A stretch of 64,000 nucleotides of DNA from Rhodospirillales bacterium 24-66-33 (GTDB lineage: Bacteria > Pseudomonadota > Alphaproteobacteria > Reyranellales > Reyranellaceae), in contig NCHQ01000016.1 in NCBI GenBank assembly GCA_002281855.1, forward strand, positions 58,602-122,601. Direction: 5' to 3'. The position numbers were made by a program, and so were the translations under genes. The notes under the pieces are model-generated. The model worked only from the letters and a program-made list of their open reading frames with translations. It had not been told where the DNA came from and searched no databases. Below are positions 17,179 through 24,887 of the stretch, piece by piece (the first letter of the stretch is position 1; each line of letters opens with the position of its first letter).

Positions 17179-18014
17179 TGCCCCTGGTCTATTGCGGCGC
17201 CTGCAGCCATGCCCCCGGCATCACCGGCCGCGCCGAGCGCGCCGAGCGCGCCGACACCCAGACGCGCCAGGCGCTGGAGAGTGCATTCCGCCGCATGGGC
17301 GACGATATCCGTGCCACCCGGCCCGACGCGCTGGTGGTGATCGCGGCCGAGCATTTCGCGAACTTCTTCATGAACAACATGCCGGCCTTCGCCATCGGCA
17401 TGGCCGACAGTTACCAGGGCCCGATCGAGGACGAGGCGTTTCTGCGCATCGGGCGCACGACCGTACCCGGCAACAAGGCTTTGTCGCGCCGGCTGATCGA
17501 GAACGTGATGCAGACGGTCGACGTCGCCTATGCCGAGGAATGGCAGTTCGATCACGGCATCTCGGTGCCGCTGCACTTCCTGACGCCCGACTACGACTTG
17601 CCGATCGTGCCGGCCAACATCAACTGCCAGGGCCCGCCGCTCGCGCCGCTGGCTCGCGCCTGGGCGTTCGGCGAGGCGCTACGACGGGCTGCCGATTCAG
17701 TTCCCGAGCGCATCGCCCTCATTGGAACGGGCGGCCTCTCGCATTGGCCGGCCACGCCGGACTCGGGCAAGATCAACCAGGAATGGGATCGCGAGTTCCT
17801 GCGCCGCTGGTCTGCCAATGACCGAGAGGCGCTGCTTTCCTACAGCGACGCCGAGACCTATCGCGAAGCGGGCCAGGGCGGCTTCGAGATCAGGACCTTC
17901 ATCGCCGCCGCGGCCGCAGCGAAGGGTGCGAAAGGAACGGTGGATTTCTGCGAACCGGTCCCGATCTTCGCGGTGAGCTGCACGCTCGGCAGCTTTCAGC
18001 TGCCCGTCGCCTGA
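17178..18014 (+). CDS. LigB-type catalytic subunit of an extradiol ring-cleavage dioxygenase
   Basis: A 278-residue LigB-fold protein. Predicted iron ligands and catalytic residues are visible: His11 in SHAPG, His59 in AAEHF, His126 in FDHGISVPLHF, and GGLSHWP later in the chain. These match the LigB/gallate/2,3-dihydroxyphenylpropionate dioxygenase family, which cleaves a catechol-type ring next to the hydroxyls using Fe(II) and O2. It is translationally coupled to the LigA-like gene. The specific substrate (protocatechuate, gallate or another) cannot be told from the sequence; no downstream lactonase or hydratase of the 4,5-cleavage pathway is adjacent. Confidence 0.88.
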   Translation: MPLVYCGACSHAPGITGRAERAERADTQTRQALESAFRRMGDDIRATRPDALVVIAAEHFANFFMNNMPAFAIGMADSYQGPIEDEAFLRIGRTTVPGNKALSRRLIENVMQTVDVAYAEEWQFDHGISVPLHFLTPDYDLPIVPANINCQGPPLAPLARAWAFGEALRRAADSVPERIALIGTGGLSHWPATPDSGKINQEWDREFLRRWSANDREALLSYSDAETYREAGQGGFEIRTFIAAAAAAKGAKGTVDFCEPVPIFAVSCTLGSFQLPVA

Positions 18015-18023
18015 CCGGAACCG

Positions 18024-18764
18024 CTACGGCTTCTTCTTGAACGTCACCACCAGCACGTCGCGATAGGCGGGTTGGGCCGGGATTTCCGGCTCGACCGGCG
18101 TGACACCGTGATAGCAGCGGGAGTCGTCGACGAGCGCGGCGTCCAGCGGGTCGGTGAGGGTGAAGCTGCCCAGCGCGCGCTTGTCGAGATCGTGCACCGT
18201 CGTGGTGCCGCTGGCGATGTTGCGGCGATTGATCAGCAGCACCAGCACATAGTCGACGCCGTCACGATGCATGCCTTCGGGCGTCGGCTTGCCGGCCTCG
18301 CCGGTCTTCGCCTCGATGCGGAACTGATGGACCTCGACGTGCCACTTCTTCGCGTCGGGCGCGAGGCGGCCGAACAGGGCGCGGCAATATTCGAGGATGG
18401 TGCGCATCGAGGAGCCGTTGCCGATCTCCTCGGTCACCGGCTTGAACCAGCGCTCGATTCCGCCGTTCAGATTGTTGTAGTCGAGCCCCTGATAGTGCGG
18501 CTGGTGGGCACCCCGCACGATGGCGCCCTGGCGGTCGGCCGCGTAGACGCCGAAGCGGCGCTTCCGGTAGCGGCCGCCGTCGCCCATGTAGGTATCGACG
18601 TCGAGATCGTTCCAGCTCTCCGCGAATACCGGCCAGTCGGCAAGCGAGCCAAAGCGGGCGAGGGCCGTCCGCATGTCGGAGGCTTCGACGAAGGCATAAC
18701 CCGCTCGCTCGACGGCGGCGCGGATGCCCGATGCGTTCTGTAGGCCGGTACCGATTTCACTCAT
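18024..18764 (-). CDS. 2OG-Fe(II) dioxygenase family protein
   Basis: A 246-residue protein resembling the 2OG-Fe dioxygenase (PF10014, BsmA/IDO-like) family. The ferrous iron triad is visible as H-x-D in GMHRDGVDYVLVLLINRR and the distal His in CYHGVTPVEP, with a 2OG-binding Arg shortly after (YRDVLVVTF). Family members hydroxylate free L-amino acids. It is convergent with the LigB-like gene (9 bp gap) and divergent from the alpha/beta hydrolase at 18893. The substrate is unknown. Confidence 0.82.
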   Translation of the reverse strand: MSEIGTGLQNASGIRAAVERAGYAFVEASDMRTALARFGSLADWPVFAESWNDLDVDTYMGDGGRYRKRRFGVYAADRQGAIVRGAHQPHYQGLDYNNLNGGIERWFKPVTEEIGNGSSMRTILEYCRALFGRLAPDAKKWHVEVHQFRIEAKTGEAGKPTPEGMHRDGVDYVLVLLINRRNIASGTTTVHDLDKRALGSFTLTDPLDAALVDDSRCYHGVTPVEPEIPAQPAYRDVLVVTFKKKP

Positions 18765-18892
18765 GTCCGTTACCTTAGCATTACGGCGCCATCATTCCGC
18801 ATCTGAGGCGCATGAAGGTTTCTAGGGATTGGCGCGGCGCTTGCAGCCTCCGGCCCGCGCGGGGTAATGGGCCCAGAGCGGGAGATCGACTG

Positions 18893-19777
18893 ATGCCGTA
18901 TGCAACGACCGACGATGGCGTGAAGCTCTACTTCGAGCAGACGGGAGCGGGGGCGCCCATCGTGTTCGTGCACGAGTTCGCCGCGGACCATCGCTCGTGG
19001 GAAATGCAGATGCGCCATTTCGGGCAGCGCTATCGCTGCATCACCTACGGTGCGCGCGGCTATCCGCCGTCCGACGTGCCCGAAAAGCCCGAGAGCTACA
19101 GCCAGAACCGCGCCGCCGACGACATCGCGGCGGTGATGGATCATCTCGGCATCGACAAGGCCCATGTGGTGGGCCTGTCGATGGGCGGCTTCGCGAGCCT
19201 GCATTTCGGCTTCCGCCATCCGACGCGGGCGCGCTCGCTGGTCGTGGCGGGCGTCGGTTACGGCGCGGAGAAGCACGAGACGGCGAAGTTCAAGGCCGAG
19301 GTCGGCATCGTGGCCAAGTCGCTCACCGAGGAGGGGATGGCGGCCTTCGCGGAGAAGTACGCCTACGGCCCGACGCGCGTTCAGTTCGAGAACAAGGACC
19401 CGCGCGGCTTCGCAGAGTTCAAGAAGGCGCTGGCCGAGCATTCGGCGCTGGGGTCGGCCAATACCCAGATCGGCTGCCAGGGTGAACGGCCGTCGCTCTA
19501 CGATCTCGTGGACAAGATGCGCGCGATGACGGTTCCGACGCTGGTGCTGACCGGCGATGAGGACTGGCCGTGCCTGGCCCCGTCGATGCTGATGAAGCGC
19601 GAGATCCCGTCGGCGGCACTGGCGGTGATGCCGAACTGCGGCCACACGATCAATCTCGAGGATCCCGACGAGTTCAACCGCATCGTCGGCGACTTCATCG
19701 TCCAGGTCGAAGCCGGCCGCTGGCCCAAGCGCGACCCGCGCGCCGTCTCGGGCTCGATCACGGGGATGAAGAGCTAA
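18893..19777 (+). CDS. Alpha/beta hydrolase
   Basis: A 294-residue alpha/beta-hydrolase. The nucleophile elbow is GLSMGG (Ser96), the acid is likely Asp in GDEDWPC and the His is in NCGHTINLEDP. The oxyanion-hole segment reads VFVHEFAADHRSW, with HEF instead of the usual HGF/HGG. The ATG at 18893 begins the conserved PYATTDDGVKLYFEQTG strand; the longer upstream frame is not conserved. It resembles lactone or carboxylester hydrolases of aromatic degradation, and its position near the LigAB pair would fit a ring-fission product hydrolase, but this is inference. Confidence 0.87.
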   Translation: MPYATTDDGVKLYFEQTGAGAPIVFVHEFAADHRSWEMQMRHFGQRYRCITYGARGYPPSDVPEKPESYSQNRAADDIAAVMDHLGIDKAHVVGLSMGGFASLHFGFRHPTRARSLVVAGVGYGAEKHETAKFKAEVGIVAKSLTEEGMAAFAEKYAYGPTRVQFENKDPRGFAEFKKALAEHSALGSANTQIGCQGERPSLYDLVDKMRAMTVPTLVLTGDEDWPCLAPSMLMKREIPSAALAVMPNCGHTINLEDPDEFNRIVGDFIVQVEAGRWPKRDPRAVSGSITGMKS

Positions 19778-19780
19778 CGT

Positions 19781-19870
19781 CTGTCGTCCTGAGCGCAGCG
19801 AAGGACCTGGCGGAGCGACCAGAGGACTGCGTGGCTGACGTGAGGTCCTTCGCTGCGCTCAGGACGACAG
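19781..19870. repeat. Interspersed palindromic repeat (28-bp perfect arms)
   Basis: Left arm 19781-19808 and right arm 19843-19870 are perfect reverse complements: CTGTCGTCCTGAGCGCAGCG followed by AAGGACCT, and its complement. A 34-nt centre separates them. It lies between the convergent hydrolase and SDR genes. Elements of this TCCTGAGCGCAGCGAAGGA type occur in many copies in several alphaproteobacterial genomes. The transcript would fold into a long hairpin from either strand, so it probably ends both genes. Confidence 0.85.
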
Positions 19871-19879
19871 CAACGTGCT

Positions 19880-20638
19880 CTAAGCTGTCAGCCCACCATC
19901 GCACACGAATTCCGACCCTGTCGAAAACGTCGACTCGTCCGAGAGCAGGAACAGGATCATGTGCGCGACCTCGTCGGCCTGGCCGAGGCGGCCGAGCGGG
20001 TGGAGTTCCTCCAGCGCCTGGCGGCCGGTCATGTTGCCGACGTTCGCGTCGAGCCTCGGCGCGACCATCGGCGTGTCGATGTAGCCCGGATGCACGGAAT
20101 TGCAGCGGATGTTGTACTTCTGCTGCGCACAGTGGAGCGCGACGTTCTTGGTAAGCGTGCGCACCGCGCCCTTGGAGGCGCAGTAGGCCATGGCGTAGGA
20201 CGCGCCGCGCAGGCCCAGAACCGAGGAGATGTTCACGATCGAGCCGCCGCCCGACTCCTTCATCGCCGGGATGGCGTGCTTGCAGCCGAGGAACGTGCCC
20301 ATCGAGTTGATGTCGTTGACGCGGCGGTATTCCGCGAGCGTGCAGTCCTCGATCGAGTTGCGCACGCCGACGCCGGCTGCATTCAGCAGCCCGTGCAGAC
20401 CGCCAAACTTCTCGACCGTGGCGGCGACGGCGGCCTGCCAGCTTTCTTCCTGAACGACGTCGAGCGGCACGAAGTGCGCGGCGTCGCCCAGTTCGGTCGC
20501 CAGGGCACGGCCCTTGGCTTCGTCGCGGTCGGCCAGCACGGCCTTGCCGCCCTCGCGCACGATCTTGCGGGCGGTCGCCGCACCAATGCCCGACGCGCCG
20601 CCGCTCAGCAGGACGACCTTGTTCTCAAGACGGGGCAA
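19880..20638 (-). CDS. SDR-family oxidoreductase
   Basis: A 252-residue classical SDR with SGGASGIGAATARKIV at the N-terminus, NAAGVG, NISSVLG and the YCASKGA active-site segment (Tyr-x-x-x-Lys), then HPGYIDTPMV and FVCDGGLTA at the end. Its start lies 14 bp inside the end of the upstream SDR gene, so the two are translationally coupled. The two proteins are clearly related (shared MGTFLGCKHAI / EGVFLGCKYAI and RCNSVHPG), pointing to a tandem duplication. Confidence 0.92.
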   Translation of the reverse strand: MPRLENKVVLLSGGASGIGAATARKIVREGGKAVLADRDEAKGRALATELGDAAHFVPLDVVQEESWQAAVAATVEKFGGLHGLLNAAGVGVRNSIEDCTLAEYRRVNDINSMGTFLGCKHAIPAMKESGGGSIVNISSVLGLRGASYAMAYCASKGAVRTLTKNVALHCAQQKYNIRCNSVHPGYIDTPMVAPRLDANVGNMTGRQALEELHPLGRLGQADEVAHMILFLLSDESTFSTGSEFVCDGGLTA

Positions 20639-21419
20639 GGAGCGACCTCCTCATAAGGCCTGCGGTGACCCCGCCGTCGGAGGTGAACTCCGCGCCGGTG
20701 ACGAAGGAGGAGCGGTCCGAGGCCAGCCACAGGACGAGCTCGCCCAGATCCTGCGGCTCGGCCATGCGGCCGATCGGATGCCGGGAGCCCAGGAAGGCCT
20801 TGCCCTGGTCGCGGCCGACCGCCTGCCACAGCGGGTTGAAGATCGCCGTGTCGACGCCGCCGGGATGTACCGAGTTGCAACGGATGCCGTATTTCTGTTC
20901 GGCGCAGTAGAGGGCGACGCTCTTGCTGAGCAGCCGCACGGCGCCCTTGCTGGCAGTATAGGCCGTGGGGCCGGCGCCGCCGACCAGGCCGGCGATCGAG
21001 GAGATGTTGACGATCGATCCCGACGATTCGGTCTTGTTTGGACCGAGATGCTTCATGCCGTGGATCGCGTACTTGCAGCCGAGGAACACGCCCTCGGAAT
21101 TGATCGCCTGGACGTTCTGCCAGTTCTCGACGGTTGTGGTCTCGGGATTGCCGGGACCGCCGGAGATGCCGGCATTGTTGACCATGATGTCGAGCCGGCC
21201 TTCGCGCTGGAGGATGTCTGCCAGCAGGGACTGCCAGGACTCCTCCGACGCGACGTCGTGCATGACGAAACGGCCGACCTGTGTCTCTTTCGAGCCCTCG
21301 GCCAAGTCGGCCACGATTACGGCGGCACCCGCTGCGGCGAGCAGGGCGGCCGAGGCGGCGCCGATGCCCGAACCGCCGCCGGTGACGACCGCCACTCTCC
21401 CGGAAAGATCATCGCTCAT
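20625..21419 (-). CDS. SDR-family oxidoreductase (upstream paralog)
   Basis: A 264-residue SDR: TGGGSGIGAASAALLA, NNAGISGG, NISSIAGL and the active-site YTASKGA, then HPGGVDTAIF and FTSDGGVTAG. The ATG at 21419 begins the conserved SDDLSGRVAVVTGGG; the longer upstream frame is not homologous. The insert HLGPNKTESSGSIV before the catalytic Ser strand is longer than in the neighbour. It is the first gene of a two-SDR unit whose product overlaps the next gene by 14 bp. The substrate is unknown, probably a secondary alcohol or steroid/acyl intermediate. Confidence 0.92.
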   Translation of the reverse strand: MSDDLSGRVAVVTGGGSGIGAASAALLAAAGAAVIVADLAEGSKETQVGRFVMHDVASEESWQSLLADILQREGRLDIMVNNAGISGGPGNPETTTVENWQNVQAINSEGVFLGCKYAIHGMKHLGPNKTESSGSIVNISSIAGLVGGAGPTAYTASKGAVRLLSKSVALYCAEQKYGIRCNSVHPGGVDTAIFNPLWQAVGRDQGKAFLGSRHPIGRMAEPQDLGELVLWLASDRSSFVTGAEFTSDGGVTAGLMRRSLLAPS

Positions 21420-21478
21420 ATTGATGCGACCATAGCGGCTAACCGCGTGGTGCGTTAGCGTATCGGCAGGAGGATCGC

Positions 21479-21796
21479 ATGGCGAAGTTGACGCACGTTC
21501 TCGGACTGATGGTGGCGCCGTTCTTAATGGCGGCGTGCACACAGACTGCGGGTGGACCGCCGCCGGGCATGACGGCGGCGCAGGGCGCGGCCTATTGCGC
21601 GAAGCTCACGACAGTCTACGGCGAATATGTCGCCGGCCTCCCCACGTCGATGGGCGGCGTCGGAAGGGGCGGTGGACAGTCCGATATCGACGCCCGTGTC
21701 GCCATCGCCCAGTGCCAGGACGGCAATACCGCGGCGGGCATCCCGGTGCTGCAGCGGGAGCTGCGCGACAACAAAGTTCCCGTGCCGTCGCCATGA
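21479..21796 (+). CDS. Small two-cysteine lipoprotein, copy 1
   Basis: A 105-residue lipoprotein: signal MAKLTHVLGLMVAPFLMAAC with Cys20 as lipidation site, then TQTAGGPPPGMTAAQ. The mature domain has YC at 39-40, KLTTVYGEYVAG, VAIAQC ending at Cys79, AAGIPVLQREL and KVPVPSP at the end. The same pattern occurs in the next gene and at the C-terminus of the OmpA lipoprotein at 8592-9266. An AGGAG ribosome site precedes the ATG. The function is unknown; an envelope role is likely. Confidence 0.8.
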   Translation: MAKLTHVLGLMVAPFLMAACTQTAGGPPPGMTAAQGAAYCAKLTTVYGEYVAGLPTSMGGVGRGGGQSDIDARVAIAQCQDGNTAAGIPVLQRELRDNKVPVPSP

Positions 21797-22134
21797 TCCA
21801 CGAGAGGATCCGCACGCGCGGCACGCTCTCGGCCCGGCTCGCCGGGCTGGCCCTTCTGCCTCTTCTCGCCGTGGCTTGCACGCAGACGGCGGGTGGTCCG
21901 CCGCCGGGCATGACGGCCGCGCAGGCTGCCGCCTATTGCAACAAGCTCGCCTGGAGCTACAGCGAGTACGTCGCGGGCGGGACGGTCGAAGGCGCCAACG
22001 ACGACGACGGCACCGACGCCGACATCAATGCGCGGCTGGCGATCGCCCGGTGCCATGACGGCGACACCGCGGCCGCGATTCCTGTGCTTCAGAAGGAGCT
22101 TCGCCGCAACAAGTTGCCGGTGCCCGCCATCTGA
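21793..22134 (+). CDS. Small two-cysteine lipoprotein, copy 2
   Basis: A 113-residue paralog of the preceding gene, overlapping it by 4 bp (ATGA). The lipobox is LAVAC (Cys29), followed by the identical TQTAGGPPPGMTAAQ, then YC at 48-49, YSEYVAGG, an Asp-rich insert NDDDGTDADI, LAIARC ending at Cys87, AAAIPVLQKEL and KLPVPAI. The insert could bind a cation, but that is speculative. The pair arose by tandem duplication. A terminator-like hairpin follows at 22177. Confidence 0.8.
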   Translation: MIHERIRTRGTLSARLAGLALLPLLAVACTQTAGGPPPGMTAAQAAAYCNKLAWSYSEYVAGGTVEGANDDDGTDADINARLAIARCHDGDTAAAIPVLQKELRRNKLPVPAI

Positions 22135-22176
22135 CGGCGCGTCCGATCCGGAACGCCTGGTAGCCGGTCCAAGGAA

Positions 22177-22204
22177 AAGCCCGGGCGGTCGCCCGCCCGG
22201 GCTT
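22177..22204. terminator. Rho-independent terminator between convergent genes
   Basis: A perfect 12-bp stem (AAGCCCGGGCGG and its complement) with loop TCGC. On the minus strand it follows the stop of the binding-protein gene by 23 bp and runs into TTTTCC. It could also serve the plus-strand lipoprotein pair. Confidence 0.8.
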
Positions 22205-22227
22205 CAGTCTTGGTCAGGTGGGCTGGA

Positions 22228-23424
22228 TTAGAAGCCCAGGCCTTCCTTGATGACGACCCAGCGGCCGTTCTTGACCTGCTGCACCTGCGTGATGGTGTTC
22301 GCGAGGTGGTTGGTCTTGGAGAACTTGCTGGGCGGCGAGCTGAAGATGTCGAGGTACGGATTGCCCGACTCCAGCGCGTCCAGCATCTTCTGGCCGGTCA
22401 GGTCCTTGCCCGCGAGCTTGGCATAGTGGGCGAACGTCATGACGGCGTTGTAGCCGATCACGGACTGCGTGTTGGCGTCGGTGCCGAACATCTTTTTGTA
22501 GGCCTCGACCCAGTCCTTGACCTTGCCCTTGGCCGTGTCGGCGTAGGGTGTCTCGAACGCGCCGGCAGCGTAGAAGCCCTCGACCACGTCCTTGCCGAGC
22601 GTGATCGTGTCGGGAATGTTGGTCGGCGTCGCGCCGAGGAAGGTAACGTCCCAACCGAGTTTCTTGGCTTCGGCGATGGCGCCGATCGTCTCGCGCAGGA
22701 TGGTGCCCAGCACGACCAGGTCGCAGCCGTCGGACTTCATCTTGGCGATCTGGGCACTGAAGTCGGAAGCGCCGCGCTTGTAGGTCGTGATCGATGCGGG
22801 CTTCAGCTTCATGGCGTCGAGCTGCTGGGTGAAGCCGTCGAGCACGTTCTTGCCGTACTCGTCGTCCTGGTACATCAGGCAGGGCTTCGTCGGTTTCTTC
22901 CACTCTACCATGTACTTCAGGGCCGCGCGGGTGCTCTCGACATAGGGCAGCAGGTTGCTGAACTTCAGCCGCTCCTGCGGCTTGCCGGCGTCGAACTTGT
23001 AGGTGAACTCGGCGGCGGTCAGCGGGAAGAGCTGGAGGACGCCCGCGTCGAACAGGATGTCCTGCGCGGCGATCACGGGCGCGGAGCCCATGCCGCCGAT
23101 CATGGCGAACACCTTGTCCTTCTCGATCATCTTCTGGCTGGCGAGCACCGCCTTCTTCGGGTCGTAGGCGCTGTCCTCGATGATCAGTTTCAGCTTGCGG
23201 CCGTTGATGCCGCCCGCCGCGTTGATTTCCTCGACGGCGAGCTTCATGCCGTTGGCCACCGGGACGCCCCAGGTCTTGATGGGGCCGGAGAGATCCTGAT
23301 GCGTGCCGATCACGATCTCGGTCGGCGTGATGCCCTGATTGGTGACCTTGGTCTGCGCGAGAGCCGGCATCACCACCAGCGTCGTCGTGCAGGCAAGGGT
23401 CACCGCGAATGCCTTGAGATGCAT
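22228..23424 (-). CDS. Branched-chain amino-acid-type ABC substrate-binding protein, copy A
   Basis: A 398-residue periplasmic binding protein (LivJ/ANF-receptor family) with signal MHLKAFAVTLACTTTLVVMP cut after ALA. The mature start QTKVTNQGITPTEIVIGTHQ, the segment NAAGGINGRKLKLIIED and YQDDEYGKNVLDGF are family-typical. A GGAGG site lies 9 nt before the ATG. It is the distal paralog of the gene at 23623, separated from it by a terminator, so it may have its own promoter or be expressed by read-through from the liv operon. The ligand is probably an organic or amino acid. Confidence 0.9.
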   Translation of the reverse strand: MHLKAFAVTLACTTTLVVMPALAQTKVTNQGITPTEIVIGTHQDLSGPIKTWGVPVANGMKLAVEEINAAGGINGRKLKLIIEDSAYDPKKAVLASQKMIEKDKVFAMIGGMGSAPVIAAQDILFDAGVLQLFPLTAAEFTYKFDAGKPQERLKFSNLLPYVESTRAALKYMVEWKKPTKPCLMYQDDEYGKNVLDGFTQQLDAMKLKPASITTYKRGASDFSAQIAKMKSDGCDLVVLGTILRETIGAIAEAKKLGWDVTFLGATPTNIPDTITLGKDVVEGFYAAGAFETPYADTAKGKVKDWVEAYKKMFGTDANTQSVIGYNAVMTFAHYAKLAGKDLTGQKMLDALESGNPYLDIFSSPPSKFSKTNHLANTITQVQQVKNGRWVVIKEGLGF

Positions 23425-23576
23425 TGTTCGTTTCCTCCACTGCTGCGCTCTTTGTTTGTCAGGCGGGCGGCGCGCACGACCCGCTCCGTCGTCGCTTTGC
23501 GCGACTTGTGCACAATTAGACCAGTTTCGCAGAGATTATGCACGGCGAAACCGAGGCTTCCGGCCTGCAAAAGAAA

Positions 23577-23599
23577 AGGCCCGGGACGAGCCCGGGCCT
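23577..23599 (-). terminator. Rho-independent terminator after binding protein copy B
   Basis: A 9-bp perfect stem (AGGCCCGGG / CCCGGGCCT) with a 5-nt loop, followed on the minus strand by TTTTCTTTT. It lies 24 bp past the stop at 23623 and upstream of copy A. Confidence 0.82.
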
Positions 23600-23622
23600 C
23601 TCCATCGACAGGTTGAACAGCG

Positions 23623-24825
23623 TCAGTTCTTGAGATCGCGCTTCAGCACGACCCAGCGGCCGTTCTTGACCTGCTGCAGCAGGTAGACGGTGGCCGACAG
23701 GTGCTCGGTCGGCGAGAACTTGACCGGCGGCGAGTTGAAGATGTCCTGGAAGACGTCGCCCGATTCCATCGCTGCCAGGAACTTGGCGCCTGTGAGATCC
23801 TTGCCCGCCAGCTTGGCGTAATGGGCGAAGGTCATGACCTCGTTGTAGCCCAGCGCCGACTGTGTATTCGGCTCCATGTTGTAGAGCTTGTAATAGGCCT
23901 CGGCCCATTCCTTGGCCTTGCCGGTCGAGGTGTCGCGATAGGGGATCTCCATGCCGCCCACGGCATAGAAGCCTTCGGTCACGTCCTTGCCCAGCGCCGG
24001 GACCTCGACGACGTTGGCTGCGGTGCTGCCGAAATAGACCGGCGCGAAGCCGATCTTGCGGCCCTCGGCCATGACGCCGACCGTCTCGCGCACGATCGTG
24101 CCGAGCACGACGAGGTCGCAGCCGTCCGACTTCATCTTCGCGACCTGCGAGGAAAAGTCCGAGGCGCCGCGCTTGTAGCTGGTGACCGAGGCGGCGGTCA
24201 GCTTGGCGTCCTTGACGGCCTGGTTGAAGCCGTCGAGCACGTTCTTGCCGAACTCGTCGTCCTGGTAGAGCACGCAGGGCTTCTTGCTGCCCTTTTCCTG
24301 CATCAGATGGCGAGTGCCGGCGCGCACGCTCTCGGTGTAGGGCGGCACGTTGTTGAACTTCAGCCGGTCCTGCGGGTTCTTCGGGTCCATCTTGTAGGTG
24401 AACTCGGCCGACGTGACCGGGAACAGCTGCGGGATGCCGGCCTCGAGCAGGATGTCCTGGGCGGCGAGCACGGTGGGGGAGCCCAGCGGCGCCAGCATGG
24501 CGAAGATCTTGTCCTTCTCGACCAGCTTCTGGGTCGCGAGAACGGCGCGCTTGGGATCGTAGCCCACATCCTCGACGATCAGCTTCAGCTTGCGGCCGTT
24601 GATGCCGCCCGCCGCGTTGACCTCGTCGACGGCCATCTTCATGCCGTTGGTGACGGGAACGCCCCACGACTTGATCGGGCCCGAAAGATCCTGGTGCGTG
24701 CCCAGGACGATCTCGGTGGGGGTGATGCCCTGGTTGGTGACCTTGGTCTGCTGTGCCAGCACGGGCAGGGCGGCGAGGCTGAACACACCGCCCAACAGGG
24801 CGGCCTTTACGCAAAACGTACGCAT
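23623..24825 (-). CDS. Branched-chain amino-acid-type ABC substrate-binding protein, copy B
   Basis: A paralog of copy A, about 400 residues, with signal MRTFCVKAALLGGVFSLAAL cut after LA. The mature start QTKVTNQGITPTEIVLGTHQ is almost identical to copy A, as are AAGGINGRKLKLIVED and YQDDEFGKNVLDGF. The ATG at 24825 is preferred because GGAGG lies about 10 nt upstream; an in-frame GTG at 24843 would include that site in the coding region. It is the last gene before a terminator in the liv/acyl-CoA-ligase operon and the likely main binding protein for LivHMGF. Confidence 0.9.
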   Translation of the reverse strand: MRTFCVKAALLGGVFSLAALPVLAQQTKVTNQGITPTEIVLGTHQDLSGPIKSWGVPVTNGMKMAVDEVNAAGGINGRKLKLIVEDVGYDPKRAVLATQKLVEKDKIFAMLAPLGSPTVLAAQDILLEAGIPQLFPVTSAEFTYKMDPKNPQDRLKFNNVPPYTESVRAGTRHLMQEKGSKKPCVLYQDDEFGKNVLDGFNQAVKDAKLTAASVTSYKRGASDFSSQVAKMKSDGCDLVVLGTIVRETVGVMAEGRKIGFAPVYFGSTAANVVEVPALGKDVTEGFYAVGGMEIPYRDTSTGKAKEWAEAYYKLYNMEPNTQSALGYNEVMTFAHYAKLAGKDLTGAKFLAAMESGDVFQDIFNSPPVKFSPTEHLSATVYLLQQVKNGRWVVLKRDLKN

Positions 24826-24887
24826 CACTTCGATTTCCTCCACTAGGTTTTCTTGTTCCCCGATTCCATGAACTCGAACCGCCAGGC

